Positions 9,801 to 17,637 of a stretch of DNA of 64,000 nucleotides are shown in pieces. The stretch comes from Allobosea thiooxidans (GTDB lineage Bacteria > Pseudomonadota > Alphaproteobacteria > Rhizobiales > Beijerinckiaceae), in assembly GCF_900168195.1 (NCBI RefSeq), contig NZ_FUYX01000016.1, positions 1 to 64,000 on the forward strand. Reading direction: 5' to 3'. Made by a program: the position numbers and the translations under genes. Numbering within the stretch: position 1 is the first letter of the stretch; the number at the start of each line of letters is the position of its first letter. Below the pieces are notes generated by a model that did not search any database, was not told where the DNA came from, and saw only the letters and a program-made list of their open reading frames with translations.

Positions 9801-10247
9801 CAGCCGGCCGAGTTGCATATATTCGAGCGGATCGTTGCCGTGCAGCGGCAGGACGAGCAGCTCGAATGCCAAGCAGAGCGCGGGCATTGCGAACAGCAGC
9901 ACACCCCATAACGCGATGGAGGCGAATGATCGCTCCTTCCAGCTTTGGTGGAGGCGACGCACGTCGCTCGCTAACAGGCGGAAACGGAGCAGGCCGATCA
10001 GCAATGGTGCCGCGGCGAGGATGGCGACGTAGAGCCTCGGGCTGCGCCCTGGAACAAGCCAGAAAAGAAGCGTCAGCAACAGGCCCAGGGTGACCGGTCC
10101 GAGAATAGCAGCGCTGGCTATGAAGGCTGGAAGCCAATGGGAATGTGAAAGAGTCGACCTAGCAAGGACCCAGCAGGCGACGGCATACAATAGAAAAAGG
10201 ATATATAGCTGAGCCACCGCAACAATCTGCACCTCGTAGCCGATCAT
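6894..10247 (-). CDS. large GT-C-like polytopic membrane protein
   Basis: 1117 residues from ATG 10247, which has AGGAGAG at proper spacing. The N-terminal half holds about 13 membrane segments. The first large periplasmic loop carries NDPLEY and, about 45 residues on, a HPP motif, resembling PMT/ArnT-type GT-C glycosyltransferases. A charged membrane-proximal VKNARY follows, then a soluble C-terminal half of about 550 residues. The protein is clearly paralogous to the product of 11653-14010, sharing NDxLEY, HPP, VKNxRYxLTV and the first soluble segment, but it has a much longer tail. It probably transfers a sugar from a lipid-linked donor. Acceptor and sugar are unknown. Confidence 0.7.
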   Translation of the reverse strand: MIGYEVQIVAVAQLYILFLLYAVACWVLARSTLSHSHWLPAFIASAAILGPVTLGLLLTLLFWLVPGRSPRLYVAILAAAPLLIGLLRFRLLASDVRRLHQSWKERSFASIALWGVLLFAMPALCLAFELLVLPLHGNDPLEYMQLGRLLYEQRAAHIYPLKTALPSSGFIAPWTHPPTYGSLIALAFMLQGTSAIAGAAKLISFWFAIASAALATALVFASDRRPSWRLWLTPFLAISVPVYFEIALTAHIDAIRIATFVAAICLTIHAVTNGTRSAFLLAAYAISGAAMTHSIGILAIAIALPMLVICWRGSIRRLVEGIVIIALTVAVVTLPHYLRNVAIFGSPIQDSVPVWDLPNLGVSEFLRGERGLETFADRLVLGVMMPFTRTDLFGFLPSAGTIIAALILLRNLARPDRRAIAIATFKARSSDAAIPLLISLLGYLSVIFLSVLAGTDLAVKNARYMLTVIPMTIALVMIGLGRLVPDKAIAKGYYTLTSRLGRFAPSSRQRDVAAPKDFVLTLPVFASCLLVAILIAFQLYDVFRLSYANMRVYFSNEDMISRRLLETEHAKRDGSVLDEAAIEGIARKQMAPDDMALSFRQASFGFYSSPRFRFHVDTSLTDMFVIKDPLALRDALVKRGLKWIYTPGYSLPEINNSAFAALLRDPRLIRPIARSNGWGLYRVRETDAPVEQTEIAKAVPMVREGTQLYATTDQGPGFVDGERTKLTLDPQRGVAELTRVRGLVKQLRRWDAILSKPIRTQHDPNVINASDFELTDEGRILLEATLSGSGLADMIVEYVSYPPIARRLGDLQINDDLIGSPRLIRETIWSGLLTDAPKRVGGWLVPALSRIGTSDQRTKRGVRVVFRLRDGNILRVHDWTAHSVVFSAGPQAESDRVSTDAVNKGWVFSATSLNPRLGLQLRTQASSGAVDERWPFPPLGLQRLSGAASLVSPPPFRPPSDVDTGTRDDRVEKLFKAGDLRINLKASLFGYGRITPALLIKCRLEPIRNFSLLTVIPIKQKDEVQTLDLPSIQLWADKTENISWVLTPPCIPRSLRVVFQNERQLFLAIEQSVADIGKQQYGYVDIHRIEASLTSDAARSGLALPLIPFAETGVPTR

Positions 10248-10317
10248 TGTGGGCTCTCCTCGGGAAGTCGACTTGTATCCCCCCTGAAGGGCCGAATGCC
10301 CGCCGGCGAGGTTCGCG

Positions 10318-11541
10318 TCAAGCTTCGTTATGATCCCGCTTGTCGGGGAGGGCCCTGAACAAGCGTGGCAGAACAAGCCACAGGACTAGGCTGCGCAGCC
10401 CCGCTATGGCAGCAAAGGAAAGCAGAGCTGGGACCGGAGCGGTAGCCCAGTGGAATACCGCCAGCCCCGCGATCAGCGCGGTAACATGGATCGAGAAGGC
10501 TTGGCCCTCCGCGCCGGCATAAGTCACGAGTTCGGCGTGCGGCCCGCCGAGCACGATAGCCGCGGGTAGGAGGAAAACCACCGGGATATAGGCGATGGTC
10601 GCTGCGATGCGGCCTTCGATGATGACCAGACTTAGGCCCCAGGCCCCACCCACTAGAAGGAAGCCAAAAAGCATGACGCTCGCGAAATAAACTAGCACAA
10701 GTTGGAGGGGCGAGGTCAACGAGGTCCTGCCGCGCCAGAGGCCCGCTGCCACGGCGAAGGAGGTCGCGGCGGAGCCAAGTAGCGCCATGGGTGCTTCGGC
10801 AATACGCAGCGCCAGGGCGATATGGCCGATTGTGGCGTGATCAGCCAGACGGCCAACTGTGATCAGCGGCAACGCGACCAGCGTTTGAGAAGCGAGCGCC
10901 GCCGGCAGATTGAACAGGATCAACCTGCGCCAGCGGGAGAGTATGCCTGCTGTCCAGCGCGGGGGTATCAATCGCGCGAGCAAAGCGCGATGGCCGGCCG
11001 CAGCGATCGCCGCTGCGAGAAGAGCCCCCATGATCTCGCCTGCGACCAGCATGGCGAGTGGTGGCAAGTCGGTTGTTAGAAGCAGGGCCTGTGACGCGAA
11101 CTGCGCAACAGCCTGCGACAGTACGAGGTAGCTGAGCCGCATTTGGTTGCCCGAACGCAACAGCCAAGCGTTGATCAGCAGCAACAGGCCCCGCGCCAGG
11201 AAGGCGATAAACAGTAACGCCGTGAAGATGTAGCGGGGAGGCTGATCCGCGAGATCAGGAGCAAGAGCAAAGGCTGCCAGAACTGCCACCGTTGATGTCG
11301 CCGGCAAAAGCAGCAAGGCACAGCGCGTTACGCGCACCGCCTCCGTCGTTGATGCGGAGGATACTATTGCTCTCTCGAGCCGCAGCACTGCAAAGACCGC
11401 GAAAACAAGTCCGATGGCTTGTAGGCGGCCGTAAAAGCCGAAGACGGCTGGCGCTACGATGACCGCCATCCCGAGTGCAAGCAGTGCCGACACGATGCGC
11501 GCGCCGAAGGCGAGGGCCATTAGACTGCGGGTTCGGGTCAT
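10318..11541 (-). CDS. second flippase-like polytopic membrane protein
   Basis: About 407 residues from ATG 11541 (MTRTRSLMALAFGARIV). A GTG at 11559 is an alternative, and neither has a convincing Shine-Dalgarno. The hydrophobic profile, with 12 or so segments and start GARIVSALLALGMAVIVAP, fits lipopolysaccharide/O-antigen flippases of the MOP superfamily. It is weakly similar to the 4925-6235 product. It lies 70 bp before the big GT-C-like gene, in the same direction, and shares a short divergent promoter region with the plus-strand paralog at 11653. Confidence 0.7.
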   Translation of the reverse strand: MTRTRSLMALAFGARIVSALLALGMAVIVAPAVFGFYGRLQAIGLVFAVFAVLRLERAIVSSASTTEAVRVTRCALLLLPATSTVAVLAAFALAPDLADQPPRYIFTALLFIAFLARGLLLLINAWLLRSGNQMRLSYLVLSQAVAQFASQALLLTTDLPPLAMLVAGEIMGALLAAAIAAAGHRALLARLIPPRWTAGILSRWRRLILFNLPAALASQTLVALPLITVGRLADHATIGHIALALRIAEAPMALLGSAATSFAVAAGLWRGRTSLTSPLQLVLVYFASVMLFGFLLVGGAWGLSLVIIEGRIAATIAYIPVVFLLPAAIVLGGPHAELVTYAGAEGQAFSIHVTALIAGLAVFHWATAPVPALLSFAAIAGLRSLVLWLVLPRLFRALPDKRDHNEA

Positions 11542-11652
11542 GCCGCTATAGTGATCCACGGAGGTGGCATGGCCATCGCGAACGGCCGGGCGGGTTATTG
11601 CTGGCTTTGGCCGGAAGGTAAAGTGCCTTATTGTGCAATGCTGACTTGATCC

Positions 11653-14010
11653 TTGCCGCCTCGACCTGCGAGAATAACGACATCCGCCCGGCAGTTTGTC
11701 GCGGCTTCGCTTTCGGTCGTCATGCTTCTTGCTTCCAGTCTTGCCGTCCTCGGGACGTTCGGTATGCTTGCCGTCGCCATGGCAGCGCTGCTGTGTAGAA
11801 GGGGCGGTTGGGGTCGGGCGGACTCGTCCCTTAGCCTTGCGGTCGGTATTGCCTGCGCACCGGCTCTAACGGGAGCCTCCTTGCTGCCGTTCTTTATGGC
11901 TGGGTGGCAGTCGGGGGGGCTGCGCGTCCTACCTTTTTTGCTCGCACTGCTTATGTTCCTGCTCGCCGGCTGCCGCTTGCCGAAAGGCGATCCGGAAGGC
12001 GGCGCTCGCGTCTGGACGAGGCCGGCGACGCTGGTTGCGCTGATCTTTGCGTTTGGCCTCATGTTAGTGCTCGTTGCGCTGCCCTTGATCGAGAACGATG
12101 CGCTCGAATACGCGGCGGTTGCCCGTTTCCTGGCGAAGGAAGGTAATTTGCAACGCTATCCCATGGTCGTGGCCGACCCGGATAGCGGGCTGTACGCGCC
12201 TTCAATCCATCCGCCCCTATTCCATCTGGCGTTGGTCTGGGGCCATGCCTGGTTTGGGGAGAATGTCTACCTGGGGCAGCGTCTGATCGCCCTCTGGTCG
12301 GCGGTCGGGGCTACCTACGTCGTTGGTGCGGTCGCGGCGCGCGAGGGCCGGCAAGCCAGTGTCTACGCCATGTTACTGCTAACGGTAACTCCGTTCTGGC
12401 TGAGCAGCGTGGCCGGTTACGGCATCGACGCGATGCGTATCGCGTTGTTCACCGCGGCCGTGGCGAGCATCGTCGTCGTGATCGATGCGCCCACGCCACG
12501 GCGCGGCGCGAGCGTCGGCCTAGTGAACGGACTTGCCATGTGGACACATGGCATCGGAATTCTGGCGCCGGCCTTCGCTGGCACGGCGCTGCTGGCGCTC
12601 ATGCCCGTGGCGCGGAAATGGCGCGTTATGGTAGCGTTCGGCCTGACCGCATCGCTCAGTGGCGGTGGCTGGCTACTGCGCAATCTCTGGATGTTTGGCT
12701 CAGCGATCGGCGACGACTGGCCTGCTGCAAATTGGCCGGCCTTGGCTTTCGAGCTGGATCTCGCCGTGCGGCGTGGTCTGTTCACCCTGCCGGGCCAGAT
12801 CATTCAGGGAGCTTTGCGTCCGTGGACCGATGTTGGCCTCTTCGGCCCTGTGTTCTGGATCGCCCTCTTGGCGCCGCTACTTGCGCTGCGACAGCCGCGC
12901 GCTGCACTGGCCGTAGCCGTCATCGTGGTTTTCGGCTTCACGACGCTCGCTCTGTTCAGCGTCGCCACAGGCTCGTTGCTCGTCGTGAAAAACCCGCGAT
13001 ACGTACTGACCGTGGCGCCCTTCGCCGCGGTCGCCGCCGGCATCGTCTGTGCGCGGCTCGTGCGCACGGGAGCTGCGCCCCGTCGTGGGGTCCAAGGCTT
13101 GCTGGCGTTGGCGCTGCTTTGGGCGGCTGTCAATCTTGGCATCAGATCGTACGGGTTGGCCGACCTTCGCCTAGCCCTTTCAGGCCAGGAGCGCGGCTTC
13201 CTGCAGAAACCGCGCTTTACCGGCGGACCGCTGCTGGCGCAATTGCACGCCCTGAATAATGGTCGGGTACTCAGTTTCCGGCCGCCAGAGGTCGCGATTT
13301 ATAGTGGGCATCCATGGATCGACCATTTCGACCCACGGCTGAAAGCTCTCCACAGCAGCGATGTGACGACCGCTGCGACGTGGCTGGGGCGCCAGGGTGT
13401 CCGCTTCGCGCTGCTACCAGACTATAGTCCTGTAACCCACGGCCGTTCGATTTTGGGTTTTCTGCTCGCTGATCCCCGTTGGGCCGAGCCGCTCGCGATG
13501 CATCGCGGCGCACGGCTGTTTCGGTTGCGTGATTCGCCCGCAGCGATCGAATGTGCGCCACAGGCTCTCGGCGTTACAGTCGCGACATATGTTCGCCGAG
13601 GGCTTGGCGATGTCCTTGCGGGTGTATTGGGCATTCCGCATCTGCGCCGCCTGCTGCCTGGCCACGAACCCCACGCTGTACCGGCGACCGCGTTCGACTG
13701 GTCCAGTGCCAACATGGGCGAGCTGGAGGTCGTGCTCAAGCAGCCGTTTGAGGGGCGCTTCGTTGCCACGCTCCAATTGGCGGGATCGGGCGTCTTTGCA
13801 GTAGATGCGATTATCGGGGGGGATGATGGCAAGACCTCGGAGATCAGGCTGATTGATTCGCTTGCGGATCCGAACTCCCGTGCTGTTTTGGGCCAATGGC
13901 AGACTAGCTTCGGTCGGAAATTGAGCGCCCTGCGCATTAAGCCGCTGGCGCCGGCCAGCGGGAGAATTGAATTGCACGACGTGAGTGTCTGCCGCGTCGC
14001 TGAGCGCTGA
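11653..14010 (+). CDS. GT-C-like polytopic membrane protein (paralog)
   Basis: 785 residues if begun at TTG 11653. ATG 11722 (MLLASSLAVLGTFGM) would remove 23 residues and is also possible. Several membrane helices surround a loop with NDALEY followed by HPP about 40 residues later. VKNPRYVLTV comes near the last helices, then a soluble C-terminal region of roughly 300 residues. Motif order matches the minus-strand protein at 6894-10247, so the two genes look like an ancient duplication now on opposite strands. A role as lipid-donor-dependent glycosyltransferase is inferred; direct enzymatic evidence for this subfamily is not known to me. Confidence 0.7.
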   Translation: MPPRPARITTSARQFVAASLSVVMLLASSLAVLGTFGMLAVAMAALLCRRGGWGRADSSLSLAVGIACAPALTGASLLPFFMAGWQSGGLRVLPFLLALLMFLLAGCRLPKGDPEGGARVWTRPATLVALIFAFGLMLVLVALPLIENDALEYAAVARFLAKEGNLQRYPMVVADPDSGLYAPSIHPPLFHLALVWGHAWFGENVYLGQRLIALWSAVGATYVVGAVAAREGRQASVYAMLLLTVTPFWLSSVAGYGIDAMRIALFTAAVASIVVVIDAPTPRRGASVGLVNGLAMWTHGIGILAPAFAGTALLALMPVARKWRVMVAFGLTASLSGGGWLLRNLWMFGSAIGDDWPAANWPALAFELDLAVRRGLFTLPGQIIQGALRPWTDVGLFGPVFWIALLAPLLALRQPRAALAVAVIVVFGFTTLALFSVATGSLLVVKNPRYVLTVAPFAAVAAGIVCARLVRTGAAPRRGVQGLLALALLWAAVNLGIRSYGLADLRLALSGQERGFLQKPRFTGGPLLAQLHALNNGRVLSFRPPEVAIYSGHPWIDHFDPRLKALHSSDVTTAATWLGRQGVRFALLPDYSPVTHGRSILGFLLADPRWAEPLAMHRGARLFRLRDSPAAIECAPQALGVTVATYVRRGLGDVLAGVLGIPHLRRLLPGHEPHAVPATAFDWSSANMGELEVVLKQPFEGRFVATLQLAGSGVFAVDAIIGGDDGKTSEIRLIDSLADPNSRAVLGQWQTSFGRKLSALRIKPLAPASGRIELHDVSVCRVAER

Positions 14011-14019
14011 CGACTTTCG

Positions 14020-14967
14020 TCAGCGTAGGTGCTTATTGGAGTCCATGTCGAACCACATAGCGAAGAAGATCGACTGCATGGCCGTCGAGAACGCGAACAG
14101 CATCGCCATGGATGACATCGGCGGGGCGGATCCTTCGACAGCCCAAAGCCCGATTACGCGCAGGAACATGAAGGCGCTGAGGAGAAGCATCAATACGCCA
14201 AGTGTGTAGAAGAATATTAGTGGATGAAAGTCGCGGACGATATATTTCTCCCACAATCTGTTAAGAAATCCGCGAACAAGAACGTTCGAAATTGTAAAGA
14301 TTACTCGGCGGATTTTAATGCCGCTGACTTCGCCGACGCCATAAACTGGGCGAATGGGGACGTCGCGGACACGGAAATTATCGATGTTAAGTTTGATTAA
14401 TACGTCGTTCGGCTGTCCGTAACGTTTGTACATATTATCCCAGTCGAGTGTCTGAAGCACTGCCTTGTTAGCGACAGTATAACCTGTCTGCGAGTCGGCT
14501 ACGTGCCAATAACCAGAGGCGATCTTGGTCAACAGCGAGAGGACCGAGTTGCCGAAGAAGCGGCGCTTCGGAATCAGTCGGTAGGAGCCGCGCCAGATCA
14601 GTCGGTTCCCTTTGGAGTAGTCGATGCCTTCATCAAAAACTGGATCGAGCAAGTTTGGCAGATCGGCCGGGTCCATCTGCGCGTCGCCAGCCATGACGAC
14701 CGCCGCATCCAGATCGTTATCGCGGGCCCACTTGTAGCCAGAGGCAATGGCGCCGCCGACGCCCTGGTTTTCCTCGTGCTGGATCAGAACGATCTTCGGA
14801 TTTGTGGCGGCGAGCTCCTCTACGATAGCAACAGTGCGATCCTTGCTCTTGTCGTCGACGATAACGATCTTGTCCACCAAATCCGGCATTGTCGAAACAA
14901 CTTTACCAATCTGCGTCTCTTCATTGTGGCACGGCACAACGACACAAACAGTCTTATTTTTGTACAT
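14020..14967 (-). CDS. GT2 family glycosyltransferase with C-terminal membrane helices
   Basis: 315 residues from ATG 14967 (MYKNKTVCVVVPCHNEE). A 20-residue longer form is possible but has no better start signal. It has the GT-A nucleotide-binding start, VIVDDKSKDRT (35-45) and a metal-binding DAQMD (94-98), as in dolichyl/undecaprenyl-phosphate sugar synthases. Two hydrophobic helices near 250-310 anchor it to the membrane. Such enzymes make polyprenyl-phosphate sugars, which would suit the neighbouring GT-C-like proteins as donors. GC is low here: bases 14281-14340 contain 29 G/C of 60, far below the flanking genes. Confidence 0.85.
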   Translation of the reverse strand: MYKNKTVCVVVPCHNEETQIGKVVSTMPDLVDKIVIVDDKSKDRTVAIVEELAATNPKIVLIQHEENQGVGGAIASGYKWARDNDLDAAVVMAGDAQMDPADLPNLLDPVFDEGIDYSKGNRLIWRGSYRLIPKRRFFGNSVLSLLTKIASGYWHVADSQTGYTVANKAVLQTLDWDNMYKRYGQPNDVLIKLNIDNFRVRDVPIRPVYGVGEVSGIKIRRVIFTISNVLVRGFLNRLWEKYIVRDFHPLIFFYTLGVLMLLLSAFMFLRVIGLWAVEGSAPPMSSMAMLFAFSTAMQSIFFAMWFDMDSNKHLR

Positions 14968-15201
14968 TGGAAGATTACTTTTCTCGAAGGGGCGGGCGGC
15001 GTAGGCAAAGGCGCGCTTTGATTGCACAGAAATTGGGGGGGTTCAAGATTAGCGCCGACATTCACGTGTTCTTGCAACAAACTCGAACGAAGCTCGCAAG
15101 CGAGAGCCGATGGCGTTATCGACCCCGGACGGGCGACACTTCTGATAGGATCAAACCGGCTTGCTGTAAGGCAACGGGCTACAGCGTCGCATTCGACCCA
15201 A

Positions 15202-16395
15202 CTAGTGCAATCGATCCGGCTCCGCGAGCCAATCATAGAGAGCAAGCAGCTTGGTCCGCTCCTGTTCCCAGCAGAGTTGGCGCGCTGCGATGAGCGCATT
15301 GGCGCGCATAATCGCCAGTTTATCTGGATCGAGCGCTGCGAGGGCGGCGGCGATAGCCTCTGGTGTCGCATCGGTAGTAACCAGCCCGCACTGGTATTGA
15401 GTAACCAGCTTGGCGAGATCGGTATCGGCGGCGACGAGCACTGCCAACCCCGCCATAAGATACTCGTAGATCTTGTTCGGCATAGCGTAGCGACCTTGCC
15501 CTGTATCGCGCGGGGCACAGAAGACGCCTACATGAGCGTTCGCAGCGGCCCGAATGACGGCGTCGTACGGTACGCTCGGCTCAAAGACAATGCGGTCACC
15601 GGCACCGGAGGCGGCAGCGAGCTGCTGGAGCTGTTGAAGATAGCGCGAAGCACCGCCTCCCCGCAGCGTTAGTTGATATTGGGGGAGGAGCGGCATGACC
15701 TTAATCAAGGGTTCGATCCCGCGAGCTCGCTTCATGATTCCGTGGAAGAGCAGGCGTATCGGCATGCCAGGCGGAGCAGGTGTCACGGATTGGTAGGCCG
15801 GAGCGTTGCCGATCACGACCGGGCGGGCGGGCAGGCCATAAAGCTGCTTAAGAGTGTGGGCGATGCCATCGCTCACGGTGACCACGGCATCGGCAACCCG
15901 AATGTACCGCGCCTCGATCGCGCGCGTGTGCTTCTGGGCTACCAGCCGCCAGAGCTTGTTGTCGGCGTGTTCCTCGCTCGCCATTTCGTGGCTGTCATAG
16001 ACGATGCGCGTGCCGGCTGCGCGTTTCACGGCATTGGCTGCGACCAAGGCCTGCCAGTCGTTGGCGTGGACGATGTCGGGACGCAGAGAGAGCAGGGCGG
16101 CGCGAGCGGCGCGGTGCTGCGGCACCAACATGTGCAGCAGCGGAGCTGAGGCGGGCATCAGGTTGGCCGGGAACTGGGTTGCAGCGACTGTGAGCCTTTG
16201 GATGGTGCGCCCCGGCGGGTCGGGAAGACGAATCATCGCGACAGGCAAGGCGGGGGCCTCGCCGAAGCCGATTGCGGTTACGTCATGGCCCAGCGCTGAT
16301 AGTGTCTCCAGCGTACGAACAACTCGATAGTCGCGCGCAATTGCGGTGTAGGATAGCACCGCAATACGCAGCGCCCGCACGTTATGGTTATTCAC
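15202..16395 (-). CDS. GT4-type glycosyltransferase
   Basis: 397 residues starting at GTG 16395. It is a GT-B enzyme. The N-terminal acceptor domain contains HANDWQALVAA and YDSHEM. The C-terminal domain contains the family-4 donor site, GQGRYAMPNKIYEYLMAGLAVL, where the Glu of KIYEY contacts the nucleotide sugar. It probably adds one residue of the polysaccharide repeat at the cytoplasmic face. About 234 bp without genes separates it from the GT2 gene downstream. Donor and linkage cannot be predicted. Confidence 0.85.
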   Translation of the reverse strand: MNNHNVRALRIAVLSYTAIARDYRVVRTLETLSALGHDVTAIGFGEAPALPVAMIRLPDPPGRTIQRLTVAATQFPANLMPASAPLLHMLVPQHRAARAALLSLRPDIVHANDWQALVAANAVKRAAGTRIVYDSHEMASEEHADNKLWRLVAQKHTRAIEARYIRVADAVVTVSDGIAHTLKQLYGLPARPVVIGNAPAYQSVTPAPPGMPIRLLFHGIMKRARGIEPLIKVMPLLPQYQLTLRGGGASRYLQQLQQLAAASGAGDRIVFEPSVPYDAVIRAAANAHVGVFCAPRDTGQGRYAMPNKIYEYLMAGLAVLVAADTDLAKLVTQYQCGLVTTDATPEAIAAALAALDPDKLAIMRANALIAARQLCWEQERTKLLALYDWLAEPDRLH

Positions 16396-16536
16396 AGAGA
16401 GGGCGGCTCCAGAGGTTTGACGGTAGTCTTCATATCACTTCTTCCGAATAGAGATTGCTTATCGGCCGGGGTTTAGGCCAGGATGTACAAAATTCGATCG
16501 TGCGGATTTCGCGGCAGCGTTTAGTATGGAGGCGAT

Positions 16537-17637
16537 TCAGTCGGCTGGTAGCGTCGCTAGTAGAATACGATCGATCTGGGCACCACGCTGCTGCCAGCTG
16601 GCCTCACGATCAACAAAGCCTGCACCGTTACTGCCCAATTCGCTAGCCTTGTCCGTAGCCGCGCTGAGCGTTCGAACTGCTGCGGCAATTGCGCGGGGAT
16701 TGCCAGGCGGTACGATCGTCCCGGCAGCAGCCTCACGGACGAGATCGGCCTGGAAGGGCAGGTCGCTGGCGATGACAGGGATGCCGCAGGCCATGGCCTC
16801 GAAGAGTTTCAGCGGCGCCACGCCGGAGGAGGAGCGGCCGTCCTGGTTCTCGATCACACACAGGGCCGCTAGGGCGCCCCGAAGGATGGCGGGAACGGCG
16901 TCATAGGGCTGCCGGCCGAGCCAGACGAGCCGCGGGTCGGAGAGGGCGTTTTCAACCTTGTCGCGCTCGATGCCGTCGCCAACGATGACCAGCCGCAGGT
17001 CGGCGGGCCAGTCCGGTTCCTTCAGGGCGGCGAGCATGGTGCCGATGCCGTGCCAGGCGACGAGCCCGCCGACGAAGACGACATAGCGTCCCTCGACGGG
17101 GCCGGTCGGTCCCTCCGGCTTGAACAGTGCGGTATTGGCGCCGTTGGAAACAAGGCTGACGCGGCCATGGCCCGCGAAAACCTTGGCCCAGTCGGCGAGC
17201 CCGGGCGTGACGGCCAGGAGATGCGCGGCCCGCCGATACTGCGCCCGGTAGAGCCAGGAGAAGAGCGCCGAGAACGGCTTCAGAGCCGGATAAGTGACGC
17301 CGATATCGGCCGGCTTTCCGTTGATCTCCTGGACGATCGGCAGCTTGCGCCAATGCGCCGCGAGAGCGAGGGGCAGCGCCATAAAATGCGAGCGGACGAA
17401 GATCGCGTCGAACTCGTGCAGCCGGCACAGCAGAGAGAACTGCACCCGGCCATAGTCGAGCAGCCTTTGCAGGAAGGAGCTGCGCGCGCTCGCTCCGCCA
17501 CGCGTGGTGGCGAAAAGCTCGATCTGCCAGCCGCAATCCCTGAGGCTGGCGATGATCTCGTCGATATGCGTCTGCGAGGCCTGACCAGGCCTCGGCGTCT
17601 CGAGAGAGAGATAAGCCAGCCGCAGCGGCCGGTTCAT
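16537..17637 (-). CDS. GT4-type glycosyltransferase
   Basis: 366 residues. ATG 17637 is chosen because it overlaps the stop of the upstream aminotransferase gene (ATGA) and opens MNRPLRLAYLSLETP, a normal GT4 start. It is a GT-B fold with the donor motif SSSGVAPLKLFEAMACGIPVI, Glu in the EX7E-type position, and FVGGLVAWHGIG at the start of the second domain. It is the last gene of the wbp-type operon, so it likely transfers the diacetamido-uronic acid made by the four enzymes before it. Confidence 0.85.
   Translation of the reverse strand: MNRPLRLAYLSLETPRPGQASQTHIDEIIASLRDCGWQIELFATTRGGASARSSFLQRLLDYGRVQFSLLCRLHEFDAIFVRSHFMALPLALAAHWRKLPIVQEINGKPADIGVTYPALKPFSALFSWLYRAQYRRAAHLLAVTPGLADWAKVFAGHGRVSLVSNGANTALFKPEGPTGPVEGRYVVFVGGLVAWHGIGTMLAALKEPDWPADLRLVIVGDGIERDKVENALSDPRLVWLGRQPYDAVPAILRGALAALCVIENQDGRSSSGVAPLKLFEAMACGIPVIASDLPFQADLVREAAAGTIVPPGNPRAIAAAVRTLSAATDKASELGSNGAGFVDREASWQQRGAQIDRILLATLPAD

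Noticed and set aside
11569-11649. 26-codon ORF with GGAGG upstream, just before the GT-C-like gene
   Set aside because: The Shine-Dalgarno is good, but the sequence has no recognisable feature, and the start of the following gene is itself uncertain, so coding cannot be supported.
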